Source of the DNA: WHSW01 sp963722175
Lineage (GTDB): Bacteria; Actinomycetota; Thermoleophilia; Solirubrobacterales; 70-9
DNA: 64,000 nt
NCBI GenBank assembly: GCA_963722175.1
Contig: CAVRKA010000002.1
Span: 62,001 to 126,000, forward strand
Direction: 5' to 3'
Shown: in pieces, positions 55,305 through 63,794 of the stretch
Layout: every line of letters begins with the position of its first letter
Numbering within the stretch: position 1 is the first letter of the stretch
Translations under genes and position numbers: made by a program
Notes under the pieces: generated by a model
What the model saw: the letters and a program-made list of their open reading frames with translations, nothing else
Told to the model about the DNA's origin: nothing
Databases searched by the model: none

Positions 55305-56540
55305 ATGCCCTTTCAACTAAGCAAGCGCCGCTCCTATGGGACCGGATCGATCGTCCTCCGTGCCGGCGTCTACTACGGCAAGTGGAGGGTCGGGGAGCGG
55401 CAGGTGATGCGGCGGCTGGGGCCAACCCGCCAGCCCGGTTCGCGCGATGGCCTGACGCGAAAGCAGGCAGAAGGCGTGATGCGGCAACTGATCCAAGAGA
55501 CTCGGGTGGCGCCAGCCGCGTACGAGCGGCTGACCGTCGACGAGGTCGGGAAGCGCTATCTGAGGCACGTTGAACACGTCCTCGAGCGCAAGCCGACAAC
55601 GGTCGCGGACTATCGGTCGATCCTCCGCCGCCACCTCGTCCCGTACTTCGGTGCGCAGACGATCGAGAGGATCACAGCCGATCACCTGGCGGCCTACATG
55701 GCCGCGAAGGCTTCAGAGGGGCTGCAGACGAAGACCGTCAGCAACCACCTGAACTTCGCCCACGGGCTGTTCTCGTTCGCTCTCAAGCGCGGCTGGGTCG
55801 CGGCGAACCCGGTCGCCGCGGTAGATCGCCCGCGAGCTGCGGGCACCAACCCCGATATCCGCTATCTCGACCGAGGCGAAGTCGAGGCCCTGCTGCGAGC
55901 CGTCCCAGACGACCAACTCGGCCCGACCGATCGGGCGCTCTACCTGACGGCGACAATGACCGGCCTGCGCCAGGGCGAGCTGGCGGCGCTTCGCTGGCAG
56001 GACGTCGACTGGGTCGCCGGCGTCGTGCGAGTGCGGCGCAACTACACGCGCGGGCGCTTCGGGACGCCGAAGACGCGGCGTTCCTCTCGCGCGGTGCCGA
56101 TGGCCGATCGCGTCGCGGCCGAGCTCGAGCGCCATTTTCAGCGCTCGCGCTACCAGGCGGATGACGACCTGGTCTTCTGCCACCCGGAGACCGGGCATCC
56201 TTACGACGCGTCGAAGGCGCGCAAGCGCTTCAAGGACGCGCTCGCTGCCGCCGGGGTGCGCCCGATCCGCTTCCACGATCTGCGCCACACATTCGGGACC
56301 GGAATGGCAGCTGCCGGCGCGCCACTCCGAGCCATCCAGGAGTGGATGGGCCACCGCGACCACCAGACGACCCAGGTCTACGCCGACTACTCGCCGGATC
56401 CGTCCCAGGGCGGCGCGTGGGCTCAGGCCGCGTTCGGGCTTGCTACCAATTTTGCTACCAATCTGAGCGAAACTGGGGACAACTCAGAGCAAGAGAAACC
56501 GCATGGGAATGCGGGTTCGCAGGTGGACGCAACCCCCTGA
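55305..56540 (+). CDS. int: Tyrosine recombinase/integrase
   Basis: The 411-residue integrase has an N-terminal arm-binding region, a core-binding SAM-like domain (VDEVGKRYLRHVEHVLERKP) and a catalytic domain with Arg222 (TGLRQGELAALRW), His324 and Arg327 (HDLRHTF), His350 (MGHRDHQTT) and nucleophile Tyr359 (QVYADY). All residues of the R-H-R-H-Y set are present, so it looks active. ATG 55305 has GAGG upstream. The last codons encode LATNFATNL, produced by the TGCTACCAAT repeat pair, so the arm-site candidate lies within the reading frame. The stop is 6 bp from attR. Confidence 0.95.
   Translation: MPFQLSKRRSYGTGSIVLRAGVYYGKWRVGERQVMRRLGPTRQPGSRDGLTRKQAEGVMRQLIQETRVAPAAYERLTVDEVGKRYLRHVEHVLERKPTTVADYRSILRRHLVPYFGAQTIERITADHLAAYMAAKASEGLQTKTVSNHLNFAHGLFSFALKRGWVAANPVAAVDRPRAAGTNPDIRYLDRGEVEALLRAVPDDQLGPTDRALYLTATMTGLRQGELAALRWQDVDWVAGVVRVRRNYTRGRFGTPKTRRSSRAVPMADRVAAELERHFQRSRYQADDDLVFCHPETGHPYDASKARKRFKDALAAAGVRPIRFHDLRHTFGTGMAAAGAPLRAIQEWMGHRDHQTTQVYADYSPDPSQGGAWAQAAFGLATNFATNLSETGDNSEQEKPHGNAGSQVDATP
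56441..56462. repeat. Right paired TGCTACCAAT repeats
   Basis: Two copies of TGCTACCAAT, 12 bp start to start, lie inside the integrase 3' end and match the pair near attL. Confidence 0.6.
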
Positions 56541-56546
56541 GTCGAT

Positions 56547-56589
56547 CTCATAACCCGGAGGTCGTGGGTTCAAATCCCACCCCCGCTAT
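56547..56589. repeat. attR (43-bp direct repeat, 3' tRNA-fMet fragment)
   Basis: The segment is identical to the tRNA 3' part at 49490-49532. It has no 5' half and is not a functional tRNA. It marks the right boundary of the element. Confidence 0.9.
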
Positions 56590-56592
56590 GTA

Positions 56593-56620
56593 CGAAAGGC
56601 CCGCTATGGCGGGCCTTTCG
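56593..56620 (+). terminator. Duplicate terminator hairpin after attR
   Basis: CGAAAGGCCCGC and GCGGGCCTTTCG arms match the hairpin after tRNA-fMet except in the loop. It is presumably part of the original attB/attP similarity and would also stop transcription from the integrase gene. Confidence 0.65.
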
Positions 56621-57111
56621 CGTTGGTAGGGATGTAAGCCTCCGATCAGCTGGCGACCAATTGGCTACCGAGTTTGTTCCGGCTGCGTGGATCAGGCTCG
56701 CAGCGCCGCGCACCTGGAGCGTCCTGCGGCGCTGAAAACCAGCTACTCAGCATGGGATGCGTGCCTCCCGACGAGCCGTGAACGTCCCTCAACTGTGCGT
56801 GTATGCCCAGTCCAGGGACGTTCGGCGAGATGCGCGCTCCGGACGACGAGCGATACCTTCGCCGCGTTCGGAATCGAGTGCGGGATTGACCTGGATATAG
56901 CGGCCCAATCCTCCACTCGATGCGACTAAGCGCGGTCCGTCGCGCGCCATCGCTTCAGACGAGGCGGGTCTTTGCGGTTTTCGGCGCATCTGCGCTCGGG
57001 AACGAAAGCTACTCGTCGTCCAAGAACTCTGCGGGTTTCTACGGATGCGACGCCCCTGACCGCTGGGGGAGGATCGGGTGCGGAAGCGGGGTACGACATG
57101 GAGGTTTACCC
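56621..57111. other. Non-coding region right of the island
   Basis: No convincing gene is present over about 490 bp, and the GC content is visibly lower than in the neighbours. The part at 56651-56690 matches the left inner end of the island (30 of 40 positions against 49596-49635), including degenerate copies of the TGCTACCAAT pair. A family-1 palindrome lies at 56780-56824. GGAGG at 57099-57103 is the ribosome site of the next gene. Confidence 0.55.
56780..56824. repeat. Palindromic repeat family 1, copy 3
   Basis: GAACGTCCCTCAACTGTGC pairs imperfectly with GCCCAGTCCAGGGACGTTC around TGTAT. The outer arms are the same as in the copies near 18.7 and 19.2 kb, while the centre has diverged. 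Confidence 0.7.
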
Positions 57112-58956
57112 ATGCGGCGGTGCGGTCGTGTTCTGATAGCTGCGGCCGCGAGCCTCTGGCTTGCAGTGGGGTTTGCCCTTCCACCCTCGGCCGGCGCCGT
57201 CGCCCGGCCGAAGATCTTCGCGCCGCCCGACCAGATCGTCGGCGAGGCCGACGGCCACATCGACTTGACGGTGCGGCTCTCGGCTCCGGGCGACAGCACG
57301 GTCACGGTCCATTACGCGACCGCCGAGCTAAGCGCCGACGACAACTCCTCTTGTTCCGAGGACTACATCGGCGCCGACGGCACCCTGACCTTCGCCCCGG
57401 GGGAGACGACCAAGGTGGTGCCGGTCGACGTCTGCGACGACTCCTCAGATGAGGCCCTGGAGTCGTTCACCTTCGACCTCGACACGCCCACCAACGCGAC
57501 GATCGCGCGGGCCGGCAGCGAGGTCGGGATCGCCGACAACGACCCCGTCGTCACCACCCCGAGGCTCTTCATCCGCGACGCCACCGTCGACGAGAAGGAC
57601 GGCACGGCGCTGGTCCCGGTGTTGCTTGGGGGCCCGGGGGGCCAGCGCTCGAACAGCACCGTCACGGTTCACTACGCGAGCGCCGACGACTCCGCCACGG
57701 CCGGCTCCGACTACACCGCCACCGGCGACGGCATCCTGACCTTCCTCCCAGGCGAGAGCGCCAAGACGATCGCCGTCCCGATCGCCGACGACGCTCGCAA
57801 GGAGCCGGCGGAGCGCTTCTCCCTGGCACTAAGCGGCGCCACCAACGCGGGCCTCGGCGACGCGACCGGGGTGGTCACGATCGGCGCCAGCGACGGGACC
57901 CCCGTTGACCGACCGGCGATCTCCGCGCCGACCGACCAGATCGTCGGCGAGGCTGACGGCTACGTCGACCTGGCGGTGCGGCTCTCGGCCCCCGGCACCA
58001 ACACGGTCAGGGTTCGATACGCGACCCACGAGCTAAGCGCCGACGACAACTCCACTTGTTCCGAGGACTACATCGGCGCCGGCGGCAGCCTGACCTTCGC
58101 TCCCGGCGAGACGACCAAGGTGGTGCGGATCGACATCTGCGACGACTCCTCAGATGAGGACCTGGAGTCGTTCACCTTCAATATCAGAGAGCCCATCAAC
58201 TCAACGATCGCCCGGACCGGCGGCGAGGTCGCGATCGCCGACAACGACCCCGTCGTCACCACCCCGAAGCTCTTCATCCGCGACGCCACGATCGACGAGA
58301 AGGACGGCACGGCGCTGGTCCCGGTGCTGCTCGGGGGCCCGGGGGGCCAGCGCTCGAACAGCAATGTCACCGTTCACTACGCGAACGTCGACGACACCGC
58401 CACCGCCGGCTCCGACTACCGCGCCACCGCCGGCACCCTCACCTTCGCCCCCGGCGAGAGCGCCAAGACGATCGCCGTTCCGATCGTCAACGACGCTCTC
58501 CACGAGCCGGCCGAGCGCTTCTCCCTGAGGCTCACCAGCCCCACTAACGCGAGCTTCGGCGACGCCAACGGGGTGGTCACGATCGGCGCCAGCGACGCGA
58601 CCGCCGTCGCCCAGCCGAAGATCGCCACTCCGCTCGACCTGACCGTCGGGGAGAGCAGCGGCTACATCGACGTGGCGGTGCGGCTCTCGGCCCCCGGCAC
58701 CAACACGGTCAGGGTTCGATACGCGACCGCCGAGCTAAGCGCCGACGACAACTCCACTTGTTCCGAGGACTACATCGGAGCCGACGGAACCCTGACCTTC
58801 GCCCCCGGCGAGACGACCAAGGTGGTGCGGATCGACATCTGCGACGACTCCTCAGATGAGGCCCTGGAGTCGTTCACCTTCGACCTCGACACGCCCACGA
58901 ACGCGACGATCGGCCGGCCCAGCACCGAGGTCTCGATCACCGACAACGACCCCTGA
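57112..58956 (+). CDS. Secreted Calx-beta repeat protein
   Basis: The 614-residue protein starts at ATG 57112 (GGAGG 7 bp upstream) with a signal peptide (LIAAAASLWLAVGFALPPSA). Five ~115-residue Calx-beta modules follow in the order A-B-A-B-A. A modules contain SADDNSTCSEDYIGADG and CDDSSDEALESFTFD with a conserved cysteine pair. B modules contain ATVDEKDGTALVPVLLGGPG and SATAGSDY. Each module ends near DNDP or TIGASD, and acidic clusters suggest calcium binding. No anchor is visible after the last module. Copies of the modules are nearly identical at DNA level. It lies just outside attR and may be cargo of a second, decayed element. Confidence 0.82.
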   Translation: MRRCGRVLIAAAASLWLAVGFALPPSAGAVARPKIFAPPDQIVGEADGHIDLTVRLSAPGDSTVTVHYATAELSADDNSSCSEDYIGADGTLTFAPGETTKVVPVDVCDDSSDEALESFTFDLDTPTNATIARAGSEVGIADNDPVVTTPRLFIRDATVDEKDGTALVPVLLGGPGGQRSNSTVTVHYASADDSATAGSDYTATGDGILTFLPGESAKTIAVPIADDARKEPAERFSLALSGATNAGLGDATGVVTIGASDGTPVDRPAISAPTDQIVGEADGYVDLAVRLSAPGTNTVRVRYATHELSADDNSTCSEDYIGAGGSLTFAPGETTKVVRIDICDDSSDEDLESFTFNIREPINSTIARTGGEVAIADNDPVVTTPKLFIRDATIDEKDGTALVPVLLGGPGGQRSNSNVTVHYANVDDTATAGSDYRATAGTLTFAPGESAKTIAVPIVNDALHEPAERFSLRLTSPTNASFGDANGVVTIGASDATAVAQPKIATPLDLTVGESSGYIDVAVRLSAPGTNTVRVRYATAELSADDNSTCSEDYIGADGTLTFAPGETTKVVRIDICDDSSDEALESFTFDLDTPTNATIGRPSTEVSITDNDP

Positions 58957-58964
58957 AAGAAGAA

Positions 58965-58986
58965 GCGCCCCACGGTCTGCGGGCGC
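58965..58986. terminator. Weak hairpin between convergent genes
   Basis: GCGCCC and GGGCGC arms flank a 10-base loop in the 44-bp gap between the Calx-beta gene and the cyclase gene. The stem is only 6 bp and there is no T-run. Confidence 0.35.
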
Positions 58987-59000
58987 CCTGCTCACCGGTT

Positions 59001-62000
59001 TCAGCCCGGTTGATGCGCGTGAGCCGTGCTCTGTCGAGAAGCCGTCCGCTCCATCCACGGCCTTGCTTCCAGGCGTTCGAACAGCTGCCGCGCCTCCTCG
59101 CGGCGTTTGCCGCTTTCTCCCTCCTTTGACAGATCCTCTGCGCGCCAGAGAAGGGCGATCGCCAACGGAAACGGGTATGCGAGCTCGCGGAAGACCGATG
59201 CCGCACGCCCGTAACGACGTTCTGCCTGATCCAGGTCACCCCGGCGAACGCACAGTCGCGCCGTCAAGCGGTCGGCCTCCGCGGCCAGGTATCGCATGTC
59301 CGCGCGCTCCAGGTAGCTCTCCAGGTGATCCAGGAGCGTCCCGGCCGTTCGAAGGTCGTCCACGGCGATCGCGGTCTCGATCGACTCGATCAGCAGCAGC
59401 TGGCCCCCGGAATCAACCACCGCGCTGCCAAGCGCGGCGAGAGCCAGGTCGGTCAGGTCGGCCACCTCGGAAGCGGAAGCGCTCTGGCCTCGGGTGCGGT
59501 CGAAGGTCGCCCTCGCCGCCGCCGCGGCGGCGTCACAGGCTGCGTACCCTTGACCCTCCATCGTGGCGACATGCGCCAGGTCACGCTCGGCCTCGGCGAG
59601 GTTCCCGCGGGCCAGATGAATCAGGAGCGTGAACTGAGCCGCATCGGCCACTGAAATGACCGCGTCGGGTCGGTCGTTCGGTAGCCGCGCCAAAACGTCG
59701 AGGGCCTCATTCCAGCGGCCGAGGTAGTACAGGTCGGCCACAGACCCCGCAAGCAGCTTCCACTCGTAATAGCGATCCCCCCTTCGTCGCGCGAGCCCGA
59801 TCGCACGGTTGCAGAGCTCGAGCGCTTCCTCATTCCGGCCCATGGTCCAGAGGAGGATCGAAACCAAATTGCAGGCTCGGAGCTCGGCGCTGGTGAGGTC
59901 GTGTTCGAGCGAGACCTCGAGCGCCTGTTCGCCGAGGCCGAGAGCCTCCTGGATTCGGCCCTGCTCCGACAACACCCCACTCCTGTTGATCAGCGTCTCC
60001 GCGACCATCGTCGGGTCGCCGACGCTCTGGGCGATTCTCGACGCGACCTCGGCGTGATCTGCTGCCTCATCGATGCGACCGAGCATCATCTTCACCCGTG
60101 CGAGCCCCAGCTCGGCGCCGCCGAGCGCCGCGTCCGGCTCGCCGCCGGCGAGGACCGCATAGGCGGACTCGAGGCGCTCGAGCGCGTCGTTTGTTCGGCC
60201 CTGGTCATAGAGGGTTTCGGCAACTCGGACGCCCACCCGCGCGGCTCGCCGATGCTCGCCCCTGGCTTCAAAGAGCGCCGCCGCCTGCTCGAATCGCTGC
60301 CGCGCCTGGTCGCGGTCGCCGGCAAGTGCCGCCGCCGACGCGGCGCGCTCGAGCAGGTCGCCGCGCTCGAGATCGGCGGAGGCGAACTCGGCCGCACGCA
60401 GAAAGTGAGTCGCCGCGTGATCGCCCGCCCCCAGGTCGAGCGCTCGATCGCCCGCCGCCGCCATCGCCTTCAGCGCCCTTGCCTTGATCTCACTGGCATC
60501 GGCGGCTTCCGGCTCGGCTTCGACCGCGTCGATGTAATGGGCCGCGAGCACGTCGGCGATCTCGTCCGATCCCTCACCCCACTGTCGCTCCAGGTACTCG
60601 GCGGCAAACAAATGGCGCTGCTTTCGATCGCGTCGCGAGAGCATTCCGTAAGCGATCCGCTGCACCAGGGGCTGAATGAACTTGTACTGGCCGCGCTCGG
60701 CCGAATAGGGATCCTCGTCCACAGTGAGCGTCTGCCTTGCGACCAAGCCCTCGACCAAGCGCCGTAGGTCCCGCTGACCCAGCCCGCTGACGGCCAGCAG
60801 GCCCTCGAGACTGAACGACTGGCCCAGCACCGCCGCGTCTCCGAGGAGCGTGCGCTCCTTGGCAGGCAGTACGTCGAGACGAGCCGCGATCAGGGCGTGG
60901 AGCGTCTCTGGAACCTTCACCTCGTCGATCGCGCCGACGAGCTCGTAGTGCTCGCCACGCCGCTCCAAAGCACCCCGGTCCACGAGCATTCGCACCATCT
61001 CGACGGCGTAGAGCGGCAGGCCTCCGGCTCCCTCTCGGATCCGCGCCCGGACCGACTCCAGCGGACCGGGTAGGAGGGTCTCGAGGAGTTCGTCGATGGT
61101 GCTGTCCTCAAGCGGCCCGAGCTCCAGCCAGGCAACGCCCGGCTGATCGTCTACCCACAGCGGACGTCTTTGCCCGAGTTCGGGGCGGCCGATTCCAAGG
61201 ATGAAGATCGGATGAGCGGCGGACCACTCGAGGAGATAGTCGATGAACTCGAGCAGGGTGGGGTCGGCCAGGTGCAGGTCCTCGAACACGAGCGCCACGG
61301 GGGCCTCGTCGCTGAGCCGCTCGAAGAAGAGCCGCCAACCCGAGAACAGGTCCGCCTGCTCGCGAATCCGACCACGCTCGATGCCGATCAAGGCCGCCAG
61401 GCGAGGGCCCACCATTCGCCGCTCACCCTCATCGAGCACGTAGCGGCTGAGGGCGGCCTCGAGCTTCGGACGCGCGCTCTCGGAATTCTCCTCCTCGGCG
61501 ATGCCACACCGCGTCTTGACCATCTCCGCCAAGGCCCAGAAGGCCACCCCCTCGCCGTATGCAAGCGAGCGGCCGCGATGCCAGAAGACCTCCTGCGTCA
61601 ATCCGTCGAGGTAATGCTCAAACTCGCGTCCCAGGCGGCTCTTGCCGATGCCGGCTTCTCCGACCATCGCCAGCATTCGCGCTCGGCCGTCAACCAGGGT
61701 GGCATCGAGTTCGTCGACGAGCGCTTGGCGCTCGGTCTGCCGACCCACGAGCGCTGTCTCCAGGGCCTCTCCACCGGCATCCGCCACCCTCGTTGCCCGC
61801 CAGGCCCTGAGCGGCTCCGCCTTGCCCTTCAGCTCGTGCTCGCCCGCGTCCTCGAAGATGATTGTCCCGCCGACGGCCCGTGCGGTTGCCTCGTCCACCA
61901 ACACGGCGCCCGGCGGCGCCACCGATTGCACGCGCGACGCGGTGTTGACGGTGTCACCGATCACCATGGCCTCCGCGTCTGCGCCATGTCTGACCGCCGC

Positions 62001-62537
62001 CTCGCCGGTGACGATCCCCGCGCGAGCGCGAAGGTCGGGAACACGGTTCTGTGCGCCGAGCGCCGCAACCATCGCCGTTAGCTCGAGGCCGGCGCATACG
62101 GCCCGTTCGGCGTCGTCCTCCCGCGCCACTGGCGCTCCCCAGAAGGCCACGACCGCATCGCCGATGAACTTCTCGATCGTCCCGCCGTAGCGGCTGATCA
62201 CCGATCTGGCGCGCTCGAAGTAGCCCGAGAGGAGTTCGCGGACCGCCTCCGGGTCGCGGTTCTCGGAGAGAGGCGTGAAGCCGACGAGGTCGACGAACAG
62301 CACCGAGACCAGGCGGCGCTCGTCGCCCTCCCGCCGCTGAACGGCGCCATGCAGTCCTGGGTCGGGACCCGAGAGGGAGGCACCGCATTGACCGCAGAAC
62401 CGGTCGCCGGGCTCATTCTCAGCACCACAGTCGGGACAGGAGCGCGAAAGCGGAGCGCCGCAGGCGCCGCAGAACCGCCGCCCGGGACGGTTCGCGGCCC
62501 CGCATGAGACGCATAGGAGGCTCGGATCCGTGGGCAC
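59001..62537 (-). CDS. Class III adenylate/guanylate cyclase with zinc ribbons, AAA ATPase and TPR region
   Basis: The 1178-residue protein starts at GTG 62537. Two zinc ribbons (C9/C12/C23/C26 and C34/C37/C48/C51) precede a cyclase homology domain (about 73-245) with the metal aspartates in LFVDLVGF and FIGDAVVAFWG and the transition-state Asn/Arg pair in GDTVNTASRV. An ATPase module follows with Walker A GEAGIGKS (293-300) and VFEDLHLADPTLLEF, and then a ~500-residue TPR-like region. The layout is common in actinobacteria. It probably makes cAMP in response to a signal sensed by the ATPase/TPR part. It has no transmembrane segment. Confidence 0.9.
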   Translation of the reverse strand: MPTDPSLLCVSCGAANRPGRRFCGACGAPLSRSCPDCGAENEPGDRFCGQCGASLSGPDPGLHGAVQRREGDERRLVSVLFVDLVGFTPLSENRDPEAVRELLSGYFERARSVISRYGGTIEKFIGDAVVAFWGAPVAREDDAERAVCAGLELTAMVAALGAQNRVPDLRARAGIVTGEAAVRHGADAEAMVIGDTVNTASRVQSVAPPGAVLVDEATARAVGGTIIFEDAGEHELKGKAEPLRAWRATRVADAGGEALETALVGRQTERQALVDELDATLVDGRARMLAMVGEAGIGKSRLGREFEHYLDGLTQEVFWHRGRSLAYGEGVAFWALAEMVKTRCGIAEEENSESARPKLEAALSRYVLDEGERRMVGPRLAALIGIERGRIREQADLFSGWRLFFERLSDEAPVALVFEDLHLADPTLLEFIDYLLEWSAAHPIFILGIGRPELGQRRPLWVDDQPGVAWLELGPLEDSTIDELLETLLPGPLESVRARIREGAGGLPLYAVEMVRMLVDRGALERRGEHYELVGAIDEVKVPETLHALIAARLDVLPAKERTLLGDAAVLGQSFSLEGLLAVSGLGQRDLRRLVEGLVARQTLTVDEDPYSAERGQYKFIQPLVQRIAYGMLSRRDRKQRHLFAAEYLERQWGEGSDEIADVLAAHYIDAVEAEPEAADASEIKARALKAMAAAGDRALDLGAGDHAATHFLRAAEFASADLERGDLLERAASAAALAGDRDQARQRFEQAAALFEARGEHRRAARVGVRVAETLYDQGRTNDALERLESAYAVLAGGEPDAALGGAELGLARVKMMLGRIDEAADHAEVASRIAQSVGDPTMVAETLINRSGVLSEQGRIQEALGLGEQALEVSLEHDLTSAELRACNLVSILLWTMGRNEEALELCNRAIGLARRRGDRYYEWKLLAGSVADLYYLGRWNEALDVLARLPNDRPDAVISVADAAQFTLLIHLARGNLAEAERDLAHVATMEGQGYAACDAAAAAARATFDRTRGQSASASEVADLTDLALAALGSAVVDSGGQLLLIESIETAIAVDDLRTAGTLLDHLESYLERADMRYLAAEADRLTARLCVRRGDLDQAERRYGRAASVFRELAYPFPLAIALLWRAEDLSKEGESGKRREEARQLFERLEARPWMERTASRQSTAHAHQPG

Positions 62538-62582
62538 GGTTCCTAATCTCTCACTTCAGCCTGATCTCGCGCGCTGAGGCTT

Positions 62583-62608
62583 GCGCGCCGGGCTCCGGCC
62601 CGGCGCGC
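62583..62608. promoter_or_regulatory. Strong hairpin in the divergent cyclase/oxidase region
   Basis: GCGCGCCGGGC and GCCCGGCGCGC form a perfect 11-bp stem with a TCCG loop, in a gap where two genes start in opposite directions. The flanks CTTG and CAAG extend it further with gaps. Because both genes begin away from it, a simple terminator role is unexpected; attenuation or insulation is possible. Confidence 0.45.
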
Positions 62609-62655
62609 CTCGCGCAAGTGATGCCCCGCCGCGAGGCCCCTGACACACTCCAGCC

Positions 62656-63780
62656 ATGACGCAGGCCGCGGCCGCATCGACCATCCCCGACGACCTCTCG
62701 CAGCTCGAGGCGCAGGCCGCCAAAGTCCTGAACCCCGAGGCCCTCGCCTACATCCTCGCCGGTGCGGGGGACGCGGACACCACGCGCGCCAACGCCGCGG
62801 CGTTCCGGCGCTGGAAGATCAAGTGGCGCAAGGGCCGCAAGGCGGCGAAGGTCGATCTCTCCACCACCATCCTGGGGACGCGCATGCCCGCGCCGGTCCT
62901 GTTCGCGCCGGTCGGGGTGCAGACGCTCGCGCATCCGGAAGGCGAGCTCGCCACCGCCCCCGCGGCGGCCGAGCTCGGCCTGACGTACGTTCACTCGACG
63001 CAGGCTGCCTACAAGATGGAGGACGTGGCGGCGGCCAACGGCGACGGCTCGCGCTGGTACCAGCTCTACTGGGCCACGGACGACGAGCTGGTCGTGTCCT
63101 TCCTGCGCCGTGCCAAGGCGGCCGGCTACACCCACCTGGTCATCACGCTCGACACGACGCTGCTCGGCTGGCGGCCGCTCGATCTCGACCGCGGGTACTC
63201 GCCCTTCCTCGAGAACAAGGGCATCGCGAACTACACGAGCGACCCGGTCTTCCAACGCCAAATGCCCGTTCCGGCAGAGGTCGCCCCGATCCCCGCCGGC
63301 GTCGCGTTCGCGGGCGTCTTCCAGAACCCCGGCCTGAGCTGGAAGCAGCTGCCGCTCATCCGCGCGAACTGGGACGGCCCGATCCTGCTCAAGGGGATCC
63401 AGAGCCCGCGCGACGCCAGGCTTGCCGCCAAGCACAAGATCGACGGCATCGTCGTCTCGAACCACGGCGGCCGTCAGGTCGACGGGGCGATCGCGTCGCT
63501 CGACGCGCTCGGCCCGATCGTCGAGGCGGTCGGCGACAAGATGCCCGTGCTCTTCGACTCCGGGATCCGCACGGGCGTCGATGCCTTCAAGGCGCTGGCG
63601 CTCGGCGCCGACGCGGTGCTCATCGGCCGGCCGTACCTGTACGGCCTCGCGCTGGACGGGCAGAGGGGTACCCGGATCGTCATGCGGAGCCTCGTCGACG
63701 AGCTCGAGAAGGAGGTCCGGAAGGCCGGCCACCGCACCCACCGCACCCTTTCCCCTTCCTCCCTGGCCCGCGCGCGGTGA
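62656..63780 (+). CDS. FMN-dependent alpha-hydroxy-acid oxidizing protein
   Basis: The 374-residue TIM-barrel flavoenzyme has the FMN/substrate motifs PVLFAPVGVQTLAHPEGE, GSRWYQLYWATDD, ILLKGIQSPRDA, the active-site signature IVVSNHGGRQVDG with catalytic His and Arg, and FDSGIRTGVDAFKALALGAD. It belongs with lactate oxidase and lactate 2-monooxygenase. It lacks the ~60-residue N-terminal extension (YQxEIYxxG) usual in lactate 2-monooxygenases. The following partial gene shows exactly such a YQSEIYLSG segment, so the two may be related subunits or split forms. Substrate unproven. Confidence 0.85.
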   Translation: MTQAAAASTIPDDLSQLEAQAAKVLNPEALAYILAGAGDADTTRANAAAFRRWKIKWRKGRKAAKVDLSTTILGTRMPAPVLFAPVGVQTLAHPEGELATAPAAAELGLTYVHSTQAAYKMEDVAAANGDGSRWYQLYWATDDELVVSFLRRAKAAGYTHLVITLDTTLLGWRPLDLDRGYSPFLENKGIANYTSDPVFQRQMPVPAEVAPIPAGVAFAGVFQNPGLSWKQLPLIRANWDGPILLKGIQSPRDARLAAKHKIDGIVVSNHGGRQVDGAIASLDALGPIVEAVGDKMPVLFDSGIRTGVDAFKALALGADAVLIGRPYLYGLALDGQRGTRIVMRSLVDELEKEVRKAGHRTHRTLSPSSLARAR

Positions 63781-63794
63781 AGCGGAGCCCAGAC

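Larger units (their letters stand above)
49490..56589. mobile_element. 7.1-kb integrative element in tRNA-fMet
   Basis: The element is bounded by perfect 43-bp direct repeats (49490-49532 and 56547-56589), each covering the anticodon-loop-to-3'-end part of the tRNA. The left copy completes a functional tRNA. Inside, in order, are a giant secreted-protein gene, a replication-relaxation-type gene, an excisionase-like HTH gene and a tyrosine integrase whose stop is 6 bp from attR. No structural phage genes, transfer ATPase or known defence genes are seen. It is best described as a minimal integrative element or an AICE-like remnant carrying surface cargo. Confidence 0.88.

Noticed and set aside
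56547..56589. Second tRNA-fMet gene
   Set aside because: Only the 3' half is present, with no acceptor 5' strand, D arm or 5' anticodon stem; it is the attR repeat.
49490..56589. Prophage or phage satellite
   Set aside because: No terminase, portal, capsid, tail, lysis or packaging-interference genes are recognisable.
57112..58956. CRISPR array
   Set aside because: Repeats are long, unevenly spaced, in frame and encode Calx-beta modules; no cas genes are in the window.
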